DNA of 5,365 bases from positions 1 to 5,365 of the forward strand of contig JAJYAE010000300.1 of NCBI GenBank assembly GCA_021779695.1, read 5' to 3'. The translations under genes and the position numbers were made by a program. Shown here one piece after another: positions 1 to 5,004 of this stretch. The notes under the pieces were generated by a model. The model was not told the origin of the DNA, searched no databases, and saw nothing but the letters and a program-made list of their open reading frames with translations. The number at the start of each line of letters is the position of its first letter. Position 1 is the stretch's first letter. The DNA comes from Acidobacteriota bacterium (GTDB lineage Bacteria > Acidobacteriota > Terriglobia > Terriglobales > Acidobacteriaceae).

Positions 1-420
1 ATGAATATCGATGTCGGTAGCCTGGCCGCTCAGCCCACCCATGGATGGCTGGTGAATCAGGATGCGCGAATTAGGAAGGGCAAATCGCTTGCCCTTTGTG
101 CCGGCAAGAAGCAGAAAAGCGCCCATACTGGCCGCTTGGCCGATGCAGTAGGTTACGACGTTATTCTTAATGAACTGCATGGTGTCGTAGATCGCAAGAC
201 CTGCGGTGATGGAGCCACCCGGCGAGTTGATATAGAGCTGAACGTCCTTCTCCGGGTCTTCGCCAGACAGAAACAGCATCTGGGCAACGACTAGATTGGC
301 AACCTGATCGTCGATGGGGGTACCAAGAAAGATGATGTTATCGCGCAGCAGGCGGGAATAAATATCGTAGGCGCGCTCGCCCCGGCTCGTCTGCTCAACC
401 ACCATGGGAACCAATGCCAT
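1..420 (-). CDS. clpP: ATP-dependent Clp protease proteolytic subunit ClpP (5' part; C-terminus beyond window)
   Basis: The first 140 codons of ClpP, the serine peptidase that forms a double-heptamer chamber and degrades proteins delivered by ClpX or ClpA/ClpC in the cytoplasm. The N-terminus reads [20 protein letters not shown], which matches the mature E. coli ClpP start; the usual E. coli-type propeptide is absent, so little or no processing may be needed. The YINSPGGS oxyanion-loop motif is at residues 63-70, the nucleophile Ser98 lies in GQAASMGAF (94-102) and catalytic His123 in LIHQP (121-125). The catalytic Asp lies beyond the left edge. The ATG at 418-420 is preceded by a purine-rich stretch (GAGAAGAG) about 6 bases upstream, acceptable as a ribosome binding site. 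The gene follows tig by 108 bases on the same strand, the common tig-clpP order; clpX would be expected next but is not visible. The family assignment is essentially certain. Confidence 0.97.
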   Translation of the reverse strand, partial: MALVPMVVEQTSRGERAYDIYSRLLRDNIIFLGTPIDDQVANLVVAQMLFLSGEDPEKDVQLYINSPGGSITAGLAIYDTMQFIKNNVVTYCIGQAASMGAFLLLAGTKGKRFALPNSRILIHQPSMGGLSGQATDIDIH

Positions 421-443
421 AGAGTGCTCTTCTCGCTTTTCGT

Positions 444-463
444 CCGGGGATCTCCGTCCCCGG
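444..463 (-). promoter_or_regulatory. GC-rich hairpin in the tig-clpP gap, just ahead of the clpP ribosome binding site
   Basis: A perfect 7-bp inverted repeat, CCGGGGA / TCCCCGG, with a 6-base loop, ends 23 bases before the clpP ATG. Neither side is followed by a T-run, so it does not look like an intrinsic terminator. In the tig-clpP transcript it would form a stable stem just upstream of the purine-rich clpP ribosome binding site. It could act as a processing or stability element, or tune the ratio of the two proteins. The inverted repeat is directly visible; any role is inferred. Confidence 0.4.
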
Positions 464-528
464 TGTTGTGGGGCTGCTGTTCATACTTAACTAGCTATGC
501 AGCAGTGACTTAGCCCGTATTTTGGCCC

Positions 529-1911
529 TTAAGCGGGCAGCCTCTCGTAAAGCAAATCTGCAACCTTTTCGCGCTTGAGCTGTTCCCGGATTCTAGCGAG
601 GCCACCGTCCTCCGTCAATCGCTTGTGGAGTGTCTCGACTGGTTCACGGGATTGGATTGCAGCAATCTGAATCTCGTGCTCGACCTCTTCATCGGTGACG
701 GTGATGTTTTCCGCTTCGGCGATGCGGTCCATCAGGATCGTCGCTCGAACCTCGGCGACGGCCCCATCGCGTTGTGCGGTGCGGAGGCGTCCAAAGTCAA
801 GCTTACGCATCTGCTCGGCCTGCATGCCCTGAGCTGCCAGCGCACGAAGGCCGCGCTCGAGTCGTGCATCGATGCGGTCCTGGACTAATGATTCCGGCAC
901 GGCGAAGGCAAACTTCTGTGAGAGCGCGGCGAAGAGACGATCCTTGGTTTCTGACTCTACGCTGTTGCGTTTCCGCTGGGCCATGTGCTCGCGGACACGA
1001 GTCTGGAGGTCGGTCAGGCTCTCGTAATTGCCCATTTCCTTCGCAAACTCGTCATTCAGCTCGGGAATTGTCCGATTCTTGATGGCTTTGACGGTGATGT
1101 CGTATGTGACGGTCTTGCCTGCAATGCGCTTGTCCGGATACTCGGTTGGATAGATCACTTCCGCTTTGAGTTCCTGACCGGGCTTGGCGCCGCGCAGCAC
1201 CTGCGTGAAGGCTTCCACCGTATCCTTACCGCCAATTTCGACGAGGGCATCTTCGCCCTGCACGGGATCCCCGCCGTCTTCACCTTGAATGACGCCTGTA
1301 TACGTGATTTGGGCCCAGTCGCCGTCGACAAGAGGGCGATCCTCTTCGACTGGCTCGATGGTGGCGCGGGATTCGCGTAGCTCCTCCATCTCACGGTTAA
1401 ACTCTTCATCGGTCACTTCAACGGAAGGCCTTTCTACGGTAACGGACTGGTAACCGTCAATGGAGAAGTCGGGGATGTACTCAAAGACAGCTTTCACGAG
1501 GAGCGGCTTTCCATCCTCGACGGTGAGTTCAGTCACCTGCGGCTGCCCAACTGGCTTGAGATTCTGTTCGCGGATGCTCTGGTTAAAGCGCTCGGGTAGT
1601 AATGAATCAATAACTTCCTTGCGAATCTCGGTCGCGAATTTCCGCTGGATGACGGATTCCGGGGTCTTGCCGGGGCGGAAGCCGGGGATCCGCGCGTATT
1701 TCTGATAGGTGCGAGTGACTTTGCGGAAGGCCTTGGAGACCTCCTCGGCAGATGCCTCAACGACTACCTCTCGTGTGCATTCCGGATTCAAAACCGGGCC
1801 CTGGGGGTGTTCGTGCGAATGATCGTGGCCTTCATGGGTGTGATCGTGCGTCGGGCCGGCGTTTGCGGCTTCTGGCTGGGTATTGCTTTCGAGGATGTCA
1901 GTGGGACTCAA
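529..1911 (-). CDS. tig: Trigger factor, ribosome-associated chaperone / peptidyl-prolyl isomerase
   Basis: A 460-residue trigger factor, which binds the ribosome near the exit tunnel and shields nascent chains. The ribosome-binding domain covers about residues 42-160 and carries the signature GFRPGK at 77-82. An FKBP-like domain (about 192-280, starting near VDGDWAQITYTG) follows, then the helical SurA-like chaperone domain (about 283-455). Relative to E. coli the signature lies some 34 residues further from the N-terminus because of an extension whose residues 21-36 are very histidine-rich (His22, 24, 26, 29, 31, 33, 35), alternating with Asp, Glu, Thr and Ser. The start is a TTG at 1909-1911: GGAAGG stands 7 bases upstream, and an in-frame stop occurs a short way further up with no ATG between. 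The segment FTQVL in the FKBP domain replaces the IPGFE found in E. coli, so isomerase activity may be weak (inference). Stop is TAA. clpP follows on the same strand. Confidence 0.97.
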   Translation of the reverse strand: MSPTDILESNTQPEAANAGPTHDHTHEGHDHSHEHPQGPVLNPECTREVVVEASAEEVSKAFRKVTRTYQKYARIPGFRPGKTPESVIQRKFATEIRKEVIDSLLPERFNQSIREQNLKPVGQPQVTELTVEDGKPLLVKAVFEYIPDFSIDGYQSVTVERPSVEVTDEEFNREMEELRESRATIEPVEEDRPLVDGDWAQITYTGVIQGEDGGDPVQGEDALVEIGGKDTVEAFTQVLRGAKPGQELKAEVIYPTEYPDKRIAGKTVTYDITVKAIKNRTIPELNDEFAKEMGNYESLTDLQTRVREHMAQRKRNSVESETKDRLFAALSQKFAFAVPESLVQDRIDARLERGLRALAAQGMQAEQMRKLDFGRLRTAQRDGAVAEVRATILMDRIAEAENITVTDEEVEHEIQIAAIQSREPVETLHKRLTEDGGLARIREQLKREKVADLLYERLPA

Positions 1912-1918
1912 CGTTTTG

Positions 1919-1924
1919 CCTTCC
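1919..1924 (-). promoter_or_regulatory. Ribosome binding site deciding the TTG start of tig
   Basis: GGAAGG on the minus strand, 7 bases before the TTG start codon of trigger factor. It is the only good Shine-Dalgarno-like match close to the beginning of the frame, and it supports TTG as the start, so that the histidine-rich segment is translated. Confidence 0.6.
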
Positions 1925-2012
1925 GGCCGCTTAGCGGCGCCAAAGAAACTGCCGTGCAGGAACGAGGCTTAACGCCATCGAGCGCCGCGCGGCGAGGGAA
2001 ACATCTCATTTC

Positions 2013-2041
2013 ATGGTAAGAGGGATTTCGGACAGGGTCAA
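2013..2041 (-). promoter_or_regulatory. Candidate sigma-70-type promoter for tig-clpP
   Basis: On the minus strand TTGACC (2036-2041, five of six bases of the -35 consensus) is followed after exactly 17 bases by TACCAT (2013-2018, four of six of the -10 consensus). Transcription would begin near 2005, giving a leader of roughly 95 bases before the tig TTG start. The leader contains a 12-bp perfect palindrome, CGCCGCGCGGCG (1983-1994). Position between the preceding gene's stop and tig, plus spacing, support it; there is no experimental evidence in the sequence. Confidence 0.5.
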
Positions 2042-2086
2042 ACTGGGCAGTCCGGCAGTCCTGGGTTGCGCATCGCTGTAATCACG

Positions 2087-2338
2087 TTACTGCTCTGAGA
2101 CGTCAGGCTTGTAGACATATGGCGGGTAACGCGGATGAGCGGCGCCGCAGTGCCCAAAGGACTCTCTGGCCTCGGCCAAGCTGAGTTGGCCGTTCACCGT
2201 GAGGCGTACCTTGTCGGCGTCGCTGTCGTCCTGGCCGTCGTCCTCCCACCAGCAGACTGGGCAGAGCCCCATTGCCGCGGGGGCGTCGAGGGTCCGGAAG
2301 CCACAACAGGGGCAACGAAAGCGGCTTGCAACAGCCAT
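2087..2338 (-). CDS. Small CPCC-type cysteine-rich protein
   Basis: An 83-residue soluble protein with the hallmarks of the cysteine-rich CPCC family: FRCPCCGFRTL at 7-17, then LCPVCWWEDDGQ at 25-36, and near the C-terminus a SLAEARESFGHCGAAHP segment (53-69) matching the family's typical 'L-EAR-NF--G' tail. Six cysteines (9, 11, 12, 26, 29, 64), arranged as two CxC/CxxC knuckles plus one, suggest a bound zinc ion. The biochemical role of the family is not established, so none is assigned. The ATG at 2336-2338 has only a weak purine stretch (CCGAG) directly ahead; a start slightly upstream cannot be excluded but the conserved part begins just after this Met. The gene lies 74 bases downstream of the secreted barrel protein gene on the same strand and may be read through from it. 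No clear terminator follows; the candidate tig promoter begins within 75 bases of its stop codon. Confidence 0.88.
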   Translation of the reverse strand: MAVASRFRCPCCGFRTLDAPAAMGLCPVCWWEDDGQDDSDADKVRLTVNGQLSLAEARESFGHCGAAHPRYPPYVYKPDVSEQ

Positions 2339-2412
2339 CTCGGCCGGATAGACGGCTGTTGGGGCTCGCAGGTTTACAGCGCGAGGCGGTCAGCCAGAAC
2401 CAAAGCGCCCGC

Positions 2413-2955
2413 TCAGAAATGAAAGACAAGTCCAGTGGAAAAGCGGATATCGGTGCCGCCGGATGGTGAGATCGAGGGAGCGTCGATTCGGTCGACCAGG
2501 AAGCGCCATCCGAAGAAGGGCGCAACTGGAATATCGAGTCCGGCGCCAAGCGCATAGGCAAAGGCGTTGCCGGAGATGGTCGTGGGGCTGCCATTGGCAG
2601 AGTGCTCACCGCCGATGAGGCCATGACCGAAAATCTTGACACCCAGGGCGCCGACTGTCACGCGGGGGCCGAAGAGGAAGGTTGTCGTTCGTGGGACCGT
2701 GGAATTTGCACCTAGACCGTAATGGGCCACGTCTGCGTCGGCGCTGACAAAGGGAGCGACTTTCAGGCTCCCGGAAGCCTCCCATCCGTTTAGTCCGCCT
2801 GTGTTGGGATAGAAGACGTCTGAGCCGGTACGGCTGTAGCCAAAGAAGAGATCGCCCTTGGGAAGCTGGGCGTGCGCTGTGGACACGATGCAGGGAAGCA
2901 ATGCAGAGACGAGAACGAAAGTGCGAATTAGAGAATGCCGCGGGGGGGTGGGCAT
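2413..2955 (-). CDS. Secreted outer-membrane beta-barrel-like protein
   Basis: A 180-residue protein of unknown specific function. An N-terminal Sec signal peptide is clear: basic residues (His7, Arg11), a hydrophobic core FVLVSALLPCIV and an AHA|Q cleavage site after residue 29. The mature part has alternating polar/hydrophobic strands rich in Gly and aromatics (FFGYSRTG near 37-44, TTTFLFGPRVTVGALGVKIFGHG, FAYALGAGLDIPV, FFGWRFLVD) and ends in FSTGLVFHF, with the terminal Phe typical of outer-membrane barrel proteins recognised by the Bam machinery. The size suggests an eight-stranded barrel similar to the OmpA/OmpW-like 'outer membrane beta-barrel' proteins (inference). The ATG at 2953-2955 is chosen over longer in-frame options because AAAGGAG stands 9 bases upstream and the signal peptide starts here; an upstream extension would overlap the divergent gene. 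Codons 3-5 contain a run of seven C. Gene-specific function unknown. Confidence 0.82.
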   Translation of the reverse strand: MPTPPRHSLIRTFVLVSALLPCIVSTAHAQLPKGDLFFGYSRTGSDVFYPNTGGLNGWEASGSLKVAPFVSADADVAHYGLGANSTVPRTTTFLFGPRVTVGALGVKIFGHGLIGGEHSANGSPTTISGNAFAYALGAGLDIPVAPFFGWRFLVDRIDAPSISPSGGTDIRFSTGLVFHF

Positions 2956-3124
2956 GAACGATGACTCCTTTCGGGCTGGGTTCGCCTCGGTGCCGATGGA
3001 AAACCTATGACAGCAAGGATGGCTCGAACCCGGTGCTGGTTGTCTCACTTCCAGCACTCGCAGGTACCAGAAGGGAGATTCCGATCGCTCGCGTAGAATC
3101 AGTGGCCAGGAGGAAGAGCCCAAA
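2956..3124. promoter_or_regulatory. Divergent intergenic region between the barrel protein and oxidoreductase genes
   Basis: These 169 bases must hold the promoters of both flanking genes, which point away from each other. For the plus-strand gene a -10-like TAGAAT is at 3094-3099 with no good -35 at the right distance; the ribosome binding site AGGAGG is at 3108-3113, a rather long 11 bases before the ATG. The TAGAAT overlaps a short inverted repeat GATTC-N14-GAATC (3077-3100), a possible but weak operator. For the minus-strand gene I see no convincing -35/-10 pair. Confidence 0.35.
2965..2971 (-). promoter_or_regulatory. Ribosome binding site of the beta-barrel protein gene
   Basis: AAAGGAG on the minus strand, ending 9 bases before the ATG at 2953-2955. 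It fixes the start of the signal-peptide-bearing protein and argues against the longer in-frame reading that would extend into the oppositely oriented oxidoreductase gene. Confidence 0.65.
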
Positions 3125-4267
3125 ATGAGTCCCTGGAAGTTCTGCTGGATGTTCTGCTTGAGCCGTTGGATGGGGATTGCGGTGTTCCTGCTTCCAGGAA
3201 TGCTGGTGGCGCAGGGCGCAGGGGCGCCACTGCGAGTGGCGATTGTGGGATTGGAACATGGGCACGTGGAGGGATTCCTGGGCCAGTTGCCGGAGCACAA
3301 GAATGTCCAAATGGTGGGGATTGCCGAATCAGATCAGGCGCTGGTGGCTAAATATGAGAAGAAGTATGGGCTGGCGGCAAAGATGTTTTACAAAGATACG
3401 GCCAGTCTGATTGAGGCGAAACATCCGCAGGCGGTGCTGGTCTACACATCGATTGCAGATCATCGCAGGGTGATTGAAACTGCGGCTCGGTATGGCGTGT
3501 CGGTGATGGTGGAGAAGCCACTGACGATCTCGCTGGACGATGCGTTGGCGATTCAACAGACCGCGCGAGAGCATCACATTCAGGTGCTGGTGAACTATGA
3601 GACGACCTGGTACGCGAGCAACAAGGCAGCGTATGACGCAGTGGGATCGGGCGAATTGGGACCGATCCGCCGTGTCGTGGTGCACGACGGACACCAGGGA
3701 CCAGCGGAGATTGGCGTGCCACCGGAGTTCCTACGCTGGCTGACTGATCCGGCGCAGAATGGCGCGGGCGCGCTGTATGACTTTGGCTGCTATGGCGTGG
3801 ACTTGATGACATGGCTGATGCACGGCGAAACGCCTCTAACCGTGACCGCGGTGGTGAACCAGGATAAGCCGCAATTGTACCCCAGGGTCGATGACGACTC
3901 GACGATTGTGCTGGCGTATCCGCATGCCCAGGCTGTCATCATGGGCTCGTGGAACTGGCCGTTTGCGCGCAAGGATCTAGAGATCTATGGGGCAAAGGGA
4001 TACGCGATTACGATTGATGCAAATCAGGTGCGGATGCGGTTGGAGAATGACGAGAAGGAGCGATTGATGACGGCTCCGCCACTGTTGGCACCTAACGACG
4101 ATTCCTTGGATTATCTTGCAGCCGTACTCGAAGGAAAAGTAATGCCAAAGGGCGATCTGACCGCTCTGGATACGAACGTGATTGTCATGCAAATCCTTGA
4201 TGCGGCGCGTACGAGTGCACGCACGAGCCGCACCGTTAGGCTGACAAAGCTACAGGAAAATGAATGA
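3125..4267 (+). CDS. Exported Gfo/Idh/MocA-family oxidoreductase
   Basis: A 380-residue NAD(P)-dependent oxidoreductase of the Gfo/Idh/MocA superfamily, which acts on sugars, inositols and related polyols; the substrate is not predictable here. The N-terminus looks like a Sec signal peptide (Arg14, hydrophobic MGIAVFLLPGMLVA, likely cleavage around AQGAGA, 29-34). The Rossmann fold starts at LRVAIVGLEHGHVEGF (36-51), where the usual GxGxxG has Glu44 in place of the middle glycine; IAESD (66-70) ends the second strand. VEKPLTISLDDA (129-140) carries the conserved EKP motif with Lys131. GAGALYDFGCYGVDL (213-227) is the C-terminal domain active-site motif, with Tyr223 where many relatives have His, as in glucose-fructose oxidoreductase (family knowledge). 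ATG at 3125 is preceded by AGGAGG at 3108-3113; Met9 and Met16 are alternative starts but still leave a hydrophobic leader. Stop is TGA at 4265-4267. Confidence 0.9.
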   Translation: MSPWKFCWMFCLSRWMGIAVFLLPGMLVAQGAGAPLRVAIVGLEHGHVEGFLGQLPEHKNVQMVGIAESDQALVAKYEKKYGLAAKMFYKDTASLIEAKHPQAVLVYTSIADHRRVIETAARYGVSVMVEKPLTISLDDALAIQQTAREHHIQVLVNYETTWYASNKAAYDAVGSGELGPIRRVVVHDGHQGPAEIGVPPEFLRWLTDPAQNGAGALYDFGCYGVDLMTWLMHGETPLTVTAVVNQDKPQLYPRVDDDSTIVLAYPHAQAVIMGSWNWPFARKDLEIYGAKGYAITIDANQVRMRLENDEKERLMTAPPLLAPNDDSLDYLAAVLEGKVMPKGDLTALDTNVIVMQILDAARTSARTSRTVRLTKLQENE

Positions 4268-4300
4268 GCAGCAGCGCAAAATGCTCGACGTGAATGAAAG

Positions 4301-4355
4301 GGGATGGAATCCCCGCTGGGCGTCCGCAGCTCGGCAATCCATCCCGCTTGCTTTT
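4301..4355 (+). terminator. Terminator-like inverted repeat between convergent genes
   Basis: GGGATGGA (4301-4308) and TCCATCCC (4338-4345) form a perfect 8-bp inverted repeat, followed on the plus strand by GCTTGCTTTTA, a short T-rich tail. It lies 33 bases after the oxidoreductase stop and just before the end of the convergent gene, the expected place for a terminator. Against it, the loop is 29 bases, and a smaller competing stem GGGGA/TCCCC (4300-4314) shares its left arm. Possibly bidirectional. Confidence 0.45.
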
Positions 4356-4791
4356 ACTTCTCCTGCTCCTCGGTGTGCGCCGTAGCGGATTGTCCGTTGT
4401 GTTTGAGGTCAGTTTCTTCTCGTGAGGCGTCGACTACAGAGACGCCGATTTTGGTTCCTACCTGATAGACGTGTGTCAGAAATTCCTTGTTCCCGTAGCG
4501 GTTGAAGACCAGCTCTGAGTGTTTTGGGAGATGATCGTCAATGGAATCCCGAACCAGGAAGTCCGTTGAGGTGCGTCCGTCAGCGCTCGAGAGACGCATG
4601 ACGGTTTGGTTGGTCAGGTGGACCGTGTGCAGCGTATAGCGTCCAGGTGGGAGTGTGGTGTTGTTCACGACAAAGGAATGGGGGACATTGGCAACGATTC
4701 TTTCAGTGATTTGAGCCTGTGAACTGCTGGGAGCAAGAATCAGCGCAGTGTAGGCAGCGAAAGTAGCTGCAACATAGACGATTCGACGCAT
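4354..4791 (-). CDS. Small secreted protein of unknown function, acidobacterial type
   Basis: A 145-residue protein with a clear Sec signal peptide: MRR, hydrophobic IVYVAATFAAYTALILA and a cleavage site after Ala26 (SQA|Q). The mature domain begins ITERIVANVPHSFVVNNTTLPPGRYTLHTV: a 'VPHSFVV-N-TTLPPGRYTL' pattern that I recognise from many small secreted acidobacterial proteins, without a known role. Predicted beta-rich strands continue through TVMRLSSADGR, SELVFNRYGNKEFLTHVYQVG and KIGVSVV; the last 25 residues are charged and low in hydrophobics (EETDLKHNGQ...EEQEK) and probably disordered. It has no cysteines and no membrane anchor after the signal, so a periplasmic or secreted location is inferred. 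The start ATG at 4789-4791 is very well supported by AGGAGG at 4799-4804, 7 bases upstream. It converges with the oxidoreductase gene and lies 213 bases downstream of the epimerase gene, separated by a strong hairpin. Confidence 0.85.
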   Translation of the reverse strand: MRRIVYVAATFAAYTALILAPSSSQAQITERIVANVPHSFVVNNTTLPPGRYTLHTVHLTNQTVMRLSSADGRTSTDFLVRDSIDDHLPKHSELVFNRYGNKEFLTHVYQVGTKIGVSVVDASREETDLKHNGQSATAHTEEQEK

Positions 4792-4948
4792 ACAACAACC
4801 TCCTGTAATCGCTTGCGATGCGAAGCTGGAGAGGGCTGTTGCCGAAGCAGTGGCCGACCCGTTTCATCTGTTTTGATGGAAGAGAAAAGTCTTATGGCCC
4901 GGAGGAATTGAAGGGCTGCCTTCTGAAGGGGTGAAAACGGCCTGAGAT
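4792..4948. other. Intergenic stretch upstream of the small secreted protein gene
   Basis: Part of a 213-base gap. Besides the ribosome binding site, this part must hold the promoter of the secreted protein gene if that gene is transcribed separately, but I find no -35/-10 pair with good spacing. A short palindrome CCTTCTGAAGG lies at 4919-4929. No open frame here looks like a gene. Confidence 0.4.
4799..4804 (-). promoter_or_regulatory. Consensus ribosome binding site of the small secreted protein gene
   Basis: AGGAGG on the minus strand, followed by TT, with 7 bases between AGGAGG and the ATG. It is the strongest Shine-Dalgarno match in the window and suggests efficient translation of the secreted protein. 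Confidence 0.75.
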
Positions 4949-4992
4949 TCGTGAGCCTCGGATTGCTCTGGGGCAATATGCGAGGCTCACGA
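4949..4992 (-). terminator. Strong two-part hairpin downstream of the aldose 1-epimerase gene
   Basis: TCGTGAGCCTCG (4949-4960) pairs perfectly with CGAGGCTCACGA (4981-4992). Inside, ATTGC (4962-4966) pairs with GCAAT (4973-4977) around the loop TCTGGG, with one unpaired base on one side and three on the other. It begins 12 bases after the epimerase stop codon on the minus strand, as expected for a 3'-end element. A T-run (TTTT, 4934-4937) comes only about 11 bases after the stem, so it is not a textbook intrinsic terminator; it may act as a terminator, a 3'-end stabiliser or a barrier to read-through into the next gene. Confidence 0.5.
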
Positions 4993-5004
4993 GTGGGATC
5001 GTGG

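Noticed and set aside
1..294. Plus-strand open frame of 97 codons at the left edge
   Set aside because: It is the antisense of clpP; the minus-strand reading is an unmistakable ClpP with catalytic Ser and His motifs.
2046..2061. Tandem duplication GGCAGTCC GGCAGTCC
   Set aside because: Only two 8-base copies between genes; no further copies nearby, so chance or a simple duplication is enough to explain it.
2339..2412. Terminator after the beta-barrel protein gene
   Set aside because: Only short competing stems (CTCGC/GCGAG and GCTGT/ACAGC) and no T-run; read-through into the CPCC gene is equally likely.
3077..3100. GATTC-N14-GAATC as an operator for the divergent genes
   Set aside because: Five-base arms are common by chance and no second copy is seen; noted in the intergenic entry but not called as a separate site.
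2956..3300. N-terminal extension of the beta-barrel protein to a start at 3300
   Set aside because: It would overlap the oppositely oriented oxidoreductase gene, its residues look random, and a signal peptide with a good ribosome binding site begins at 2955.
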